Source: Phytoseiulus persimilis
Taxonomy: Eukaryota; Arthropoda; Arachnida; Mesostigmata; Phytoseiidae
Direction: 5' to 3'
Assembly: GCA_037576195.1 (NCBI GenBank)
Contig: CM075101.1
Coordinates: 18,476,001 to 18,540,000 of the forward strand
DNA: 64,000 nt
This document shows positions 34,621 to 48,500 of the stretch, piece after piece; position 1 is the first letter of the stretch; each line of letters opens with the position of its first letter. The position numbers and the translations under genes are program-made. Below the pieces are notes generated by a model. It was given only the letters and a program-made list of their open reading frames with translations, searched no databases and had not been told where the DNA came from.

Positions 34621-35753
34621 ACGCTTTCTTAATATTGCAAAAACTAGCATTATCGAGTAGTTTTTTCAACTACCAATTATGCATTATTACGAAGTAATAA
34701 GTACTAGGCCGCCCTCGAAGGCTAGGCCTCTTTGGCTGGCTGGCTTGCTTGCTCGTTTGCTCTGTGGCAGACGCTGCTACATTTAGGCTCGATGGATGAA
34801 TCAATCGATCGAAGAGATTTCTAATAAGGATACTCGAATTCTAAAGCGAACCGACGGCGTTCCCCCTGGCCATGAGAAAGTCTCACGGTATCGACAGAGT
34901 TGTGTCGTTGCAGCGGACGACAATACATTAATTGGTTCAGGGACCCCGGAAAGCCAACCACGAAACTAGGTGCACCACGGAGCATGAAGTAACACTTGCA
35001 TACAAGCTCACGAAATAGAAGCAGGTCATCGCTTCATTTGCTGCTCGCTGATAAACTCGCTCGGTTCCAGTCGCGGAAGAAGGGATGCGTGATATATTTA
35101 CAGTGATGGCAATGCTCTGGATGAGGCAACTGCTGCTGCCGCCGCATCCTGACGAAGGCGCCACTAGGTTACGATGAGGTGCTGATTGAAGAATTCGTGA
35201 TTTGCGTCGACAGTCCCGCAGCCACGCGGATCGAAAACACTCGTATCGATGGGCAACACGCGGGTTGGTGGTGTGGAGGTTAGCGCTGTTTCTTTCTTCG
35301 TCTTTTTGGCACCCGGCATCTCAGAAGGTTCAGAGCTGACATCGGCAAGAAATGGAAGCTTTCGAGGAAGTACGCAAGTTTGCAGTAATAGATGTAGAAG
35401 TGACACCCTCCAGTGCCGTTCAGAACGAGTAGTCACACTTCCTTTGCTAGCTCCCTCAAAGTTTTTTTCCCGTCTTTCGAATCGCCCAGTTCGTCCAGCA
35501 TTCCACTAGAGTCGAAGATGTGTGCGTTCAGATTTTGGAGAGACACCAACATTGTTGTCCACTCGCAAGGTCCGCTCCGTGAACTGTGTGGTACATGTGT
35601 TTTTTCCTGTGTGTGTGTGAGAGTTCAAATGTGTCCGGGTGAGGTTGTTGGAGAGAAAATCACGGCGAAAGATAGACTCGATCGTTGCTCGAAGTGTTCT
35701 CGTCGTCTCATCACTTTTCGCGTCGGATTCTAAGTCGACATTGACGATTCGTC

Positions 35754-38700
35754 TCAGAACTCATCATCTGACGCCGCGCCTGTGACGCCATGGATGTCGT
35801 CGGTGTTGTTGTTGCTCTCGTGCCGCTTCTTGCTGAGGTCGTCGGGGGCTGCGACCGGTTCGATACGGACGATCGACTCATCACATTCGGTCTTTGCACG
35901 TAGATCAGAGCTGTTAAGTCTGCAAACGCCATTGATGATGAGCTCTTGCTCGGGTTCGTCATGGTCCAAGTCGTTGAGACCGGGATCGATCCATTTCGGC
36001 ATGGCTGGTTTTCGCCGCGACGATGAAGACCTGTTGTTGGTTTGCATTGCTCCGTCGAGTGAGTCCCGATCGCTTCCCTCGGTGGCGGTCGGCTCCTGAC
36101 TGTCTTCATTGTCGCTCTTGCCGCCGTGACCGGTCGCCATCGAAAGGTCTAGAGTACCTTCGTCGTTGGTCGACGATGGCGAATAGCTATTGTTGTAGGA
36201 GTTCGCGGGAGGAGTTGAGTTGCGCGACGTCGAGCGGTCCCCGCTCTGAATGTCCCGCAGACGCTGAACGAGGGCCGATCTGAACGCGACAGGGTCGAAG
36301 TTGTTTCCTTGATCGCGCATTGCAGGGTTGAGCTCCGGAGGGCGAGGGTCTTCGGGGTTTGGCGAGCAGTGCTGCTTCAGCCGCATGCGGTGGTTGTGGA
36401 ACCAATTGGTGATCGTACGCACGGACAGGTTGAGCTCGTTGGCGAGAAACTCGATCGTCGCCTGGTTCGGATAGGGATCCATTGAGAAGGCGAGCCGGAG
36501 AGCTTCCTTCTGTTCGTCGGAGAACAGAACTCGCGGCTTTTTGGCCGCGGGGAATGGCGAGTTCGGCGACGGGAACGGGAAACCGGCCAGTTCCATGCGA
36601 GGGAAGTCCACTTCGAGTCCTCGACGCCGTTTGTTAGCTGCGAACAGTCTGAGATCCTCGCGACGCTCGTTCTTGAGCGCCTGTAGTTTGTCCACATTGT
36701 GCGGGTCGCTCAACCACAACTGCATGCGAATGAAGGGCTCCCGGCCCTTAATCGACAGCATGTGCCACGGCTTTGGTTTCGACAGCAGTTCGCTCACTGA
36801 CCCCTGCGATAGGCCCAGCACCGCTTCTCCAAAGATCTGCAAGTAGCGTGCTCGTGAATACGCGGGAACAAATATGGCGGAGCTGTTCTGTCACTTTGAA
36901 GGAGCTCCCTGGGCAAGACGCAGAACATACTTGCGAAAAATTATCTTCTTTTTTTTTCGATTTTTTTTTTCATACATCGATACGAGAGAAAACGGAAGAA
37001 ATGCTCACCTTTTGGCCAATGTTGTGCGCCATGAGTGTTTCCTTTATACGAGCCGTAATGACCTGCGTATCGAGGTCGGTTGTCAACGCAGCCATCTCGT
37101 AAACGGAGGGTTGCATATACGACGATCTATTGTTGCTGATTGCTGGTTGGTTTTTGGTGCTACTCGTGTTGTTGTTGTTGTTGTTATTGACATTGCTGCT
37201 GTTGTTGTTGTTACTGCTGCTGCTGTTCGTCAGGCTGTTCGTATTACTGGTTGCGTTGTTTGAGTTGGGATTGCTGCTGCTGCTGGAGTTGTTGTTGCTG
37301 CTGCTGCTGCCGAGTGGTGAGGTTGCGTTGGCCGCCGTTGCTGCTGCTGCTGCTACTGCTGCTACGGCTGCGATCGGCGTCGGCGAAGGGGAATGCGTCG
37401 CCAGAGGAGGTAACTGTCGCTGAAGAGCTGCGAGAGCTGCGGGTGGGGTGAGATTCAGATGAACTTGCTCCTTCATGGCGGCCTGAAGGGACTCGATCGA
37501 CGAGTTTTTCGACGCATCGAACTGATGGTGTCGAACGGGAGCCACCTTGTTCATGGCGGCCGCCGTGAAGCCGGCGGTCCGCATCAGCTTTTCAGGAGCG
37601 ATTTTATACTGAGAGGCGACCAGTTTATGAACGGCCTGTTCGTCCTCGAGGAAGATCTTCATGCGAATGAAAGGCTCTCGGCCCTTCTGAGTGAGCATGT
37701 GCCACGGCTTCGGCCTCGCGAGCAGGTCCGAAACGGAGCCCTGGGAGAGTCCCAATACGCTTTCACCAAAGAGCCGCTGCGAAATGCTGTATTGAGAAAG
37801 CTGCTCTTTGACCTTTTTGACTATATCTTCGGTGTTCAGATTGTTGTACTTGTCAAACTGTTGCTGCGTGATCGGAGGCAACACGGCCTTCGCCTGGCGA
37901 GGACTTGGCGTTGCCAGGCTCGGCATGGCAGATTGCGTCAGGAGCGAATTCGTGATGCTCTGCATCCGTTGAAGAGGATTGCTTTCCTCGCTTTCGTTGG
38001 CCACGTTCAGAACAGCGGGCGGGCTTTGCGCCGGATATTTTCTGGCTTGCTGTTGGTGCGCTTGCTGGTGTTGTTGATTTAGCTGCTGTTGTTGCTGCTG
38101 CTGGTGCTGCTGCTGTTGTTGCTGCTGCTGGGCCTGCTGGGCGGCCTGGACCATCGAGAAGGCGCTCTGCTGACGCTCAAGGGCTTCGCGTCCTCGCGGA
38201 TCAGCCATCGCCTGCAGATTGATGCCGTTGAACAAGGCACCGGGTAGGGCTGCGCTTAATCGTGCCAGGTCGTGGCCGGGCGTTAAGGCAAACTGCGACA
38301 GTCTCGAAAACTCCTGGTGGTAGATCGAGAGCGCCTGCCGAATCTCGTCCTGCGAACGATCATACACCGAGGCGGGATTGCGGAAACTCTCTTCGACACG
38401 CTGACCCACCATCTTGGCGAATTCTTCCTGGTAGATTCGGGCCAGAATTTCGGGAGGAAGATCGATTCCCGCCTGGTCGTTGTCGTCCGCCGCCGTCGTC
38501 GTCGTCGTCGTCTTCTTCTTGCTGAGATTCTGCGGGCTGTCGGCTGTGTCGGAATCGGGTTCTTCCTTCTTCGGCGTCATCGGCGTGATCATGGCTTGCT
38601 GGGCCTCGGAGAGAATCTGGACAATCCGATCTTCGGCAAGGTCTTCATGTCGGAAAGCGCCGACCGGAGTCGATGGCGTCTCCTTAGAACCCTTGCGTGG

Positions 38701-39863
38701 TACGAGTGCCTTCAAAATCATGATGCAGTTCTCATCGGTGGCCCAGGCGTGCATTTTCCGGTACGAATCGCGCCCTTTCTCGGTCAACTTGTCCCATGGC
38801 TTGGGCTTGGAGAGCAGCTCGCTCACCGTGCCCTGCGACAAGCCCAGAACGTACTTGGCAAAAAGCCTCTGCCCAATGTTGTGTACACTGAGAAGCTCTC
38901 TGACGCATCTGGCAATGTTGCCCGTGTTGAGCGCTTCGGACTGATACTTGTCGACGTTCTGGCGCAGACACTCCTGGAGGCGCTCAAGGCTAGCAGCGTG
39001 CTCTTCGCCGAAACGAGAGCCTGAACCTTCTGTTCCTGACGACATGTCGTCGTGTGACTTAGGAGTCGCTGGAGGACTGGCTTGACCCACACATTGAACA
39101 ACTCCAGGTTCAGAAGCTTCTCTTTTGAGCATTCGAGAGAATTTCGAAACAATCTCCTCCCCCAAGAGCGACCCAAACGCCTCAACGTTGTGTTGCAAGC
39201 GTCCTCTTTCTGCGAACAAAACGGAACCAAAGTTAGCTTCGATTCGGCGCGTTTTCGACGGGACCCTTATCGACAACCTCGCAACCAGGAGGTGTCCGGA
39301 ACAGATCTAGAAAGGGAAACGAAACAACGATACGAACCGTTCTCTTCGGATTTGGCGTCATCGATGCCGTCGGTCGAGTGCGGGGACTCGCCTCCAGCGT
39401 CTTCTCGTTTGACCGGCGGTTGATTTTGATTGAGAATGGCTAACGGGTTCATCTCGTTCGCCACGAGATGAAGGTGCTGCTGCTGTTGTTGCTGCAGGTG
39501 TTGTTGCGTTAAGGTTGATAACTGATGATGGAGTTGGTGGTGGTGGTGGTGGTGCTGACTTCCGTTGTGCAGCTTCCTCAGCTGTGTCTTGAGGTCATCG
39601 TAATCTTTCTGACGTTCGAGTTGCTCTTCGAGCTGCTGAATGGTTCGGCTCTTCTCCTTGACCAGCTTCTCAAGCTGTGCGATTTGCTTTGCGCTCGACT
39701 CCTGTAACGCGTCGACTGTGGCTTTGACCTGGCGGAGTTCGTCGAGGAGCTGAGCCACGTCCTGGCTCTCCTTCGGGGTCGGCGGAGTCGCCGGGCGAGA
39801 TCCGTCCATCGCAGCTGAGAACTCGCGAAGGCGTAGGGACTCTCTTTGGGCTTCCGGGGCACG
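35754..39863 (-). CDS. Homeobox protein Cut/CUX, C-terminal three exons (5' partial)
   Basis: Coding segments are complement(39863-39338, 39209-37009, 36836-35754), with introns of 128 and 172 bases. Cut is a DNA-binding transcription factor for cell fate in sensory organs and other tissues. Numbering from the internal ATG at 39809 gives 1251 residues: coiled coil (15-80); His/Gln tract (86-114); CUT repeat 1 (250-324); CUT 2 (613-687); CUT 3 (about 866-942), split by the last intron between GQK and IFGEAVLGL; and the homeodomain (about 990-1047), whose WFHNHR has the His at position 50 typical of the Cut class. The exon begins behind TTGATTGCAG in phase 0 with 18 open codons before that ATG, so upstream coding exons must exist. 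Between the domains lie Gln (512-546), Ala (770-787) and Asn/Ser (790-850) tracts. PQNLS and TLDLS are possible CtBP-binding motifs. Confidence 0.95.
37130..37360. repeat. Trinucleotide repeat coding Asn/Ser/Ala tracts of Cut
   Basis: Plus-strand GTT/GCT/CTG triplets encode, on the minus strand, interrupted Asn, Ser and Ala runs between CUT 2 and CUT 3. Such runs are prone to length change. Confidence 0.9.
38040..38150. repeat. CAG-type repeat coding the Cut polyglutamine tract
   Basis: CTG/TTG triplets on the plus strand encode Gln with scattered His on the minus strand, in the linker between CUT 1 and CUT 2. Confidence 0.9.
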
Positions 39864-42800
39864 CTGCAATCAAGAGAGAACCGGTTTCAGATCGGTGCAG
39901 GTAGATGCATTTCTGGGATAGAGTTCAAACGCGGGTTGTCCCCGTCGGAGCCTTCCTCGAAAGAGTCGAGTACCGCCGAAGCGGGCGTTGCAAGAACTTC
40001 TTCTCTGAGAAGCTCTCCTCTGAGAGCCTCCGGGTGACACGATTGGTCCTCTTCCTCCATCCATCAGAAAAGTTGAATGCGATCTTCGCCAAATTCGATT
40101 GTTAGAGGACGCCTGGGCGCCATTGTTATTCTAGCGAGATATAAGCATGAACGACTGCTAGCTGAGATAAAGGCTTGTTGTTTTTATTTGCTGTTCCTCG
40201 CGGGGCGGCTGCGAATGTGGTGGCGGCGGCGGCGGCGGCGGCTGCAACCGACCACCCAAACGAATAAACGAGGCAGTCGAGCACTCGTTTGAACCTCCCC
40301 CTTCCAAACCCTTCGATCCCTAAATCCCCTGGTGATGGTTGAGATGCCGGTGATGGGAGTCCCTCGGCGACGGCATTCTCTCAACTCAGGGCGGGCGGGG
40401 GGAAACGGGCGAACGAACGGGCATTTACTGCCCGCTCACTGATTGCAACCAGTGACCAGCGATGTATAACGACAAAAAGTCGAAGCGAGGCTTCTTTCCC
40501 ACTGCTTCTTCGTCCCTTCCGAGCCGGGCCGACCAGAGCCGTCGGCAGCGGCAAACAGCCAACCAAGCCACGAAGGGACGAGCCAACCAACGAGCAAGCG
40601 GGCCCTTCAACGTACGCGCAGCCTCTTTCTCATAGGGCTTCGGATGGCCAATCGAACTTCGATCTTGGCATCGGCTCCGCCCTTCGCGGGGCCTTCCGGG
40701 GCCCAGCAACAAGTGGTCGTTCGTTGACAGATCGTCGCGCGCCGATATCGATACCGGGCGTTGACGAATAATTCGATCGACAGCGCGCCACCAACGTTGC
40801 GGCTCTCCCGATCCGCCGGTATCGATCGCGAGGAAGTGTCCTTCCGTCGACCGGAGAGAAGCGAGGAGAAAGAAATAACATTCTCTCCTGCCCCTCGCGC
40901 GTCGTACCGACGCGCCGAGACGATTCCGTGAACGACGACGAGCACGGCTCCGTTGCTAAGCACTGCTGGAGACACGACGGATAGAGAGCAGGATCTCCGA
41001 CTTAGCGTCAGACCTGTCAAGCGACATAATTTTAAATTTTCGATCCGCTCTGATCAATGCGAGCATTAGCTGTGGACAACGACATCGCGGGTCTCACTCG
41101 GCCTCGGATCGAAGTTCGGAAGAGCGCCACAGGATATAGGTGTGGGGAGAGATCGGAGGGGAACGCAGAGCGTGATCGCTACGAGACATCAATAGAATGA
41201 AACTTTAAAATGCGGAACTCCCGCGCGACGAGATGTTTCGCTTCCAGCCAATTGGAACTGCGAGTAAGAACGAGGCCATCGGATGCGCGAAATTCACGTC
41301 GAGCAAAGGCGAGGGGCACATCTAGGTCGGTGGTCGGCAGGCAGCCCGTTGGAAGTGTTCCAAAACAGCACGGAGTCCACTCGAGGAGTCTCTCTCGACT
41401 GGAATTCGCTGGAGCAACTCGTTCAGAAGAGAATAAATTCTCCGCCTGATATCGGCCGGCTCGAAGAGGAGGATAGGGAGCGACAGTGAGCTCGCCGGCC
41501 GAGACGAATGTTTGGTGATGCAAGAGTTGGATGCAAGGTAACTTGATGGCGCACCGTTCCAAATGGGATCTCTCGTCATCATCAGCTGGGGGTGCAGAGC
41601 GATAAATAAGATGCACATGAACCGTTCGTTTCTAAAGGATTCGAAACAGGCGCGGCTAGGGGTCGTAATGCGAGCGATCGCGTCGGGGGAGGGGTGGAGA
41701 GAGGGAGGGGGGAATAGCGGGCACCGCGGGGACAGTGCTGCTTAAGTTGTTTTTGTGTATGTCTCAGCCCAACTGTGTGTGTGTGTGTGTGTTTGAGCGC
41801 TCGAAACGTGGAAAAGCTTGCAAGGCTCAGTTCGTTCATCGTCTTAGGGAATTAACTGTTTATCGACCCCACCTCGGTGCCCTTCACTCTCACCGGGAGC
41901 ATTGAAAAATGAATCCTGGGATGTATTGATGAAGGCAGGGTAGAATAGTTGATTGTACTCTTCTCCCCAGGGTATCTCGAGATATTCCCGATTGTGTTCC
42001 TCACAACAGGGCTGCGGACGACGACGGGTAAATATCTTCTCTCGATGGCTTTCGACATTCAAGCGCTAGATTGGCGTCTATCACATCTTTCTGTATCGGT
42101 GGTAACCCGATACTCGAGGCGAAATTAGTATTGGAATCGTCGACGCCGTCGTCGTCGTCCTTCCTCCTTCGTCGCTGCTCTTTTTTTTTCCAGCGGCGGA
42201 GCTCAATATCTCATCCGTTGCACATCGAGTACAAAAGGGCGCCCTGATAACAGAACGCCATGCGAATCGAACCGACGACTGTCTTCATTCATCAGTTGGT
42301 ACGACGCCAGCGTGGAAACAATTCGTGGAAGACGTTCGAGCTGAGATGAGTTTTCGGAGAGTGTCGACGAGGCGACTGCTCGACCCCGAAACCAGCGGGT
42401 CGAGATAGCGTCTCCTCCGAGCGTGTCGAGACATCCAACGAGGTTTTCGGAAAAAAACTGAGATCATCCGTTGCGGCGGATTCCTGTTCGGGTTGACGGT
42501 TTCTTCTCGGATGCCAGAAGACTGGCTACTTCATGTTTTCGAGTTCATGATATGCACTGAATGCAGCCTGTCCGTCGCGCGGGGTATCGTTGGCATCGTC
42601 TCGAAACTAAATGGATGAATGGATGCGTGCCAGAGCAACGCCTCAGGCCAATGCGGACAAGGGTCTCCCAGCTTAGCGTGGGGTTCGGTGCGGAGTGAAG
42701 AGGCAGGAAAATGAAAAATAAAAAAACGCCAACGACGAGGTTGTCAACTGCACGAGGAGCGTTTTATTAATTTTGAAGGAGGTGGCCGGGCCCCCTCCCC

Positions 42801-45599
42801 GTCCACGCATGCTTGGCGAGCTCGATTGCTTATAGTTGGCATCTTTGGCTGACTCGTTCGGCCCTAAGCTCCGCGAGCGAGAGCGGCGGTGGCGGCAGGC
42901 GTCGAGCGGCCACGCATGTCTTCTGAGCGCTTTTTGCAGGACGGCGATGCTGGAAACGGGCCTTCACCAGCATGACTGTCAGAGGGCCAAATTGAAAGAA
43001 TGCTGCTTCTGTTCTCCCTGACATAGTTCTTCCACTCGCGTGCTCAATCACTTGTAGCCTCCGCCCTTTTCCCCCATCGAGTGCGCAGGCCGGCCAACTC
43101 TCCGGCTACGTTTTTGGCGATGCCCACCGCGCGGAAATCACCGGAGCCCCGAGCAACGCAGGACAGCATTCCGTGTCACTGTCTCGCCAAAGGATGGTTC
43201 CCATCCGGAACACGCAGGAACGTCCGCTGTCCCTGCTCCGGCAATGGAGAACCGCAATCAGGCCGCCGCCGACGCCGCACCAGAAATCCCACCGAAAGCT
43301 AGACAGGCGTGATTGTTGCGGTCGAAGAATGTTCATGAGATCATGAGAGAAACGTCTGAGAAGAAGATTCAGTCGGAGCAGCGCTCCGAATAGAAGGAGG
43401 GGGCTGCAGCGGATGAATGGAGCGAAAAAACGGTTTTGGCGGCAATATCGCTTCGGTCATTAAGAAAATGGCGAATTGAATTGCTGTCAATAATCGACGC
43501 CCTTTCGAACCGATGCATTCGAAGTGGATTTTGCCTGATTCTCTGGGCCTGTCCGACTGGTCGAACGCTTCATTGGTCGGCTTCAGAGGACGCACCCAGC
43601 CCTCAGGTCAACACGACCTGACCCCGAAGATACGCTCATTCTGCTGCTTACACACACGAAGTCACTACTACTTGTGCCGCCGCCGCCACTACCGCCAACG
43701 CCACGAGCGCAACGTACCGCACCGGTACTGCTGCTGCCGCCGCGGTCTTCGGGGCATCGTAGTATCGTAATCCTTGACTAATATCCGCCTGCCCGGTCGT
43801 TCGTCGATTCGCCGGTTCGTCCGTCCGTCAAACCGGCTGATGAATCGACGCAAATTACATTGAAATTCACAAAAAGCTACAGAAGAGAAAGAGGAATCTC
43901 CAGAACGGCGAGTATCGAGCGATCACCGGCGCACAACAGAGGCTGCGCTCGCCATGAGACACCGCGGGCGAAACAATCGACTACGAACGGATTTTTCCGG
44001 AGTCGAGACGAAACGAGGTCGAATCAGGTCTGGAGACGGGAGCTCTGACGTATGGAGGCAGATCGGGAGCTCCGTCGGGAGAGCCGGGAGGAAAATGCAA
44101 GAGAACGTTCCAAAATATCAAACTGACGAGGAGCATGATCGCAGACACACGAGCAGCGAATCCTTTGTAACGAGTTAAAGAGTTGCGGGATTAGAAACGG
44201 AGAGGGACGCTTTTTCCATCTTCGTCTTCTCCCGTTCGGCAACAATGTATTATTCCAGTTTCAAGTGCTGACGAAACTTGTGAGATCCTGGCGAGAGCGC
44301 TCGAGTCCTCCTCTATCGTCGAGCGAGCGGCTTCAGCGGATTCCCCGCGGGACGGAACCCGTCGGAGGACACCACGGCACGGCACCAACCCTGTTTCTAG
44401 CGCACTCAATTCAACGCCGCCATCGCAACGATTCGGGCACAGACACGTCAGTGAAACCAATGACGAGGTGTTTCGTAGAGCATCGAGCTCAAATTGTCAC
44501 TCGGTAATTCCTCGACGGCGTGAATTCTGTCTCCAAACGTTATCAGCATTCCAGAGCGATGATCTGAGTCTCGGATCGGATCAGGGCTGAGCCCCATCGA
44601 GGAGAGCGAGGGAGCCAAGTCCGGTCGTCTGGGTGTTTCCCGGCAGAATATCGAAGGAAAAAGAATCAGCGAGGCGGGAGTCTTCTCGAAAAAATAGCGT
44701 TCCATCAACGCTTCAGACGTTGACGATGGTGCAGCGGTAGCTCGAGCCGGAGTCCATGAGCCATCGGTGGTTGCGGAACCTTTTCAGTAAGCCGAATACA
44801 ACCTCGCGGTGCGGAATGAGGTCCAATATGGAAGGAAGCGGTCAATTCCGGATGGGTGTACCGATGGACGAACAAACGAACGAACTTCGCCGATCATGAA
44901 AACGATGTCCGCTGAATACAAATGATGGACAACGTCGTTCGGTTTAACGTCCGGCTCGGTTTGACGTTGCGTTGCGTGGGAGCCGACGGAAAACGTTTCT
45001 TCTGATTAACGATCGCAAGCTAATAGAATCTGAATCGGTGATGCACCGCCATTAGATCGTGTCTCCGTTCAATGAACGTGCTTGGCTCCGATATCCTTCG
45101 TTTTTTAGTTCCGCAAGACGTCAATTCCGACATCTGTCTCTTGCTTCTCAATGATCCAGTTCCGAGTGTTTTCCCCCGGCCCGAAGCCCCAACTCGGGAG
45201 GACTCGCTCATCGAGGGAAGAGAGGACCCGAACTCGGGATAGAATTCTATGTTTCAATCGAAACCCCTCTCGCGCGTTCCACGGGCGCTGCCATGTGGCG
45301 AGCCAAACCGTCGCCCGCAGTGTGGAACACCCACTGTGCCGGTAGATCGATTCCCTGCACCCGAGATGAGGCTCAAATCGATCGTCGGAGCGCATCAATT
45401 GACCACTCAATACAGTCCGACCCTCGATAAACAGCGGAGTCGACGTTTTTCTGGCGATTCCGAGTTGGCTGGCAAACATCGATTCGGCGCTCGCCACCTC
45501 GACTCGAGACAGTGCCACCAGCGCCACTTTTATCAAAGGGGCTCGATCTCGCACCGAGAGGGAGTGAGACGGGGAGAAATGAAAGGCTGATTTGACGAC
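39864..45599. other. Upstream cut intron or regulatory flank, no gene seen
   Basis: No frame shows a protein family and I found no CUX-type N-terminal exon. Simple repeats include a GGC run at 40219-40241 and GT at about 41774-41793. Many short GA- and CG-rich words occur. The position upstream of a cut exon that starts in mid-frame suggests intron or enhancer DNA. Confidence 0.45.
41774..41793. repeat. GT microsatellite
   Basis: Ten uninterrupted GT units. Confidence 0.85.
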
Positions 45600-48500
45600 T
45601 CTCATTGCTATCTATCTATAGATCCATCTACCTATCTATCTCTTTCTTCCCGCTCACTGGATCGGCGCTCACTCCCTGCTCGCTCGCTCGTTGGACAACA
45701 ACGTCGTCAATCGACAGAGCCATTTTCAAAACAATGACATCGTTGAGCATCAACTGAGCAGCGAAGTCAAGCTCAACGACCGATCGAGCGAACGCACGAG
45801 CAAGCCGAGAATTCGTTCAATTTCCGTCCGATTCGATACCTTGCTGGCCTGGCCCGTACGCTTCTGTGACGAGTTGTGAAGCTTCGCCCTATGGAGCTGT
45901 GGTTCATCTTGAAGAGGACCGGCACAGTCTATGAGAGTCATAATAAACATAAAGATCATACTGATGAGGACGGCAAGAAGTGTCGATTGTTCTGACGGGG
46001 AATTTCTCGGATTTATTCTCGTTTTTCCTTGTCTCATTGCGCCGATTGCCCACGGCAACTTTAGTTCGCGATGACAATCCCGATAGGATGTTCAACGAGG
46101 ACAACAACAACGGCGGCGGCGCAACAGAAACGACGAGCATGCTGATTCTGACGACGTCCGATGTTGTCGAGCGCTTCCTTCGGCTACAAGACGCCGCTCC
46201 AAAATGGCCACTTGTTCTCCTTTTTTTCTCGCACCTTATTATTGATCGAGATTGATCTCATTGTCCGCAGGTTTCGGCTCGCTCAACCTCAGCCGCTGTT
46301 CTCCCTTCTTCCACTGCTCGATTGTTAGCGAGGGTAAATGCCGGCAAACCCGGCCGTCAGCCGGTCAGCGTATTCGGCGGCGGGTTCCGCGTACACACAA
46401 GACGTGTCGGAGGAAATCGAGAGTTGGCGGTGAGTGGTGGTACAACCAAACCATCCACCAGCCAGCTAGCGAGGGCGTGAAGGTCCCCCCGTCTAAGGCC
46501 TGCACAGGTCAGTGGGATCATTATCACAGGGAAACATCTGCCGGGCGTTTCGCCGAACTGCTCTCATTGGATCGACTTGGCTCTGCTCCTCGGAAAATCT
46601 CCGCGAAAGGAGCTCGGCGAATCCTCGCCGTATTTCCGATACGGCCCCAGAGCTAGCTCCCGATGAGCTCAGATTCAAAGGGAGCTTTCCAAGACTCAAA
46701 CATCAGACAAGTTACCCGATGCCGTCGTAGGAGCCGTACCCGTATTCGTTCCGATAGTCAGGAGCTGCGAGGGTTCCCGATCGGTCGTTGGAGTTGGAGT
46801 TGGACGCGATGTTTCAATCGAGTTAGAAAACATGAGCGAACAACAGCCGAACAACTCGGGGAATCGAAACGAGAGTGAGAGTGAGCAAGTCAGTCTGGAG
46901 GCTACTACTACTACTACAACCCTTCTCTTTTTTCCTTTAACGCTGACTCACCCATTATTTCAAACAAACTGTGATGACGACGCCGAAGATGGAGGCTACA
47001 ACAACGGATACTGCCGAGAGAACTGAGCCCATTACATGAGAACGGAACACCAAGATTCGCCATACCATCATGGGAAACAGCAACAACAGCAACGGCTGAA
47101 TGATTCAGTCGGATGAATGTTTTTTGGTTGATTCGCGTCCACGATCGTTTCCCGAACACGTATGACCCTTTTCTCGAACCAGTGTGATGCAGTAAACGAA
47201 GATTTACGAGATGACATCCTTCTGACTGAATCCTCGTGGACAAAAATGGTAGAGTATTCGAGATTTCCTAATTCATTCGGGTGATCCAGCAGGGGATCAC
47301 CGTTGATTTTCTGATCCACGGGCAGTCTTCTCAGACAGCCAGGCTCCAGTAGGATTGGGAAACACGAATCAAATCAGAATATCTCAACGCGGTGATTGTA
47401 GTACGCCGGGGCCGTACACAGTACCATCGTATACCATAGCACAACAAGAGCGTTGAGTACGCGATGTGTCTTCCGAGTATTCGGGTCCAACGGCCCTGTG
47501 GTTCTCTGTGAGTTTGCGAGATGAATCCAACATCGTCCGGATCTGTTTGCATGTTCCGTTCCGATTGTTTACCCAGAGCCATCGCGAATAAGGATGTATT
47601 TCCCTTCCCTAGTGTCTGATACGTTCCCGAGATGTATACCATCATCAGCGCGCCTCGGCCTCTGTGTGCAGTTCTTGCGAGCGCCACAAATAATTTGTAC
47701 GCGCATCAAATCAGAAGCACGACAGCATGGAAACCAAGCATACCGATGTGTAATGAGACAACGAGGACAAGGCCGCGAGAAGCGCCAACCGTCGACGAAG
47801 GCGCCCGCGGCGAGGGCGTGCATGCTCAAAACTTCATCAAGCATTTTTGTCAACTGCAATCGCGGATTCGAGCGCGACGGACGACGTCATCGGTTCTCTG
47901 CGCGAGCGCATAACGGAACCGGTGCCCGCGACAGGACCCCGCGAGTCCAGGAGATCAGATCGGAGTTTGCGAACCGCTGTTCCCATTATCGAGCCGACGT
48001 GCGATCGAAACCCGCAACGCCATGGCGGGGGAAGCTACGCCGGTTCGAACGAAGGAGCTTCGAGCAGCGCGCCGAATAGGCAAGCGATACAACAGGGTGC
48101 GCCGGCAGCAGCAGAATTATCCGTCGGTCTGTGAGTAAGTACGAAGATGGCGCGTTTTTCTGCCAGACTTCTCCGAGCCATAGTGGAAATCTAATAGACG
48201 AATCGACGGATGCGTTGGCGTTCGGTAGAACATAGCATCAGTGATTTCGAACTCGGTTTGCTTGCCTCCCTCCTTCCCAGCCCGTTCGACTGCCTTTGAG
48301 CCAGCCCGACCGGCCGCCGCCGCTGCTCGCCTGCTCACGTTGATTTTTCTTGCCGCAGATCGTCGCAGCCGAGCCCAGATCACTGGATGACCCCTGGATG
48401 CATCAGCAGAATATTGGAGGAGTTCAGCACAGATCACAAGGGAGTGGAAGTCCGGCAGCACTTCCATCAAGCAGCAACAAATCGAACTCGTCGGTGCGTT

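Larger units (their letters stand above)
32901..35753. other. AT-rich, microsatellite-laden 3' flank of cut
   Basis: The composition changes sharply here. There are AAT, CA/CG and AT repeats (about 33068-33175), a tetranucleotide CCGT/TTCG-type stretch (33225-33285), a GCG run at 33646-33675 and an AT/GT array at 34515-34620. No frame shows a protein family. It lies immediately downstream of the cut stop codon on the minus strand, so part of it is probably the cut 3' untranslated region, which is long in other animals. Confidence 0.45.

Noticed and set aside
37130..39024. Plus-strand frames rich in Leu, Arg or Cys opposite cut
   Set aside because: They are antisense readings of the triplet repeats and conserved CUT domains.
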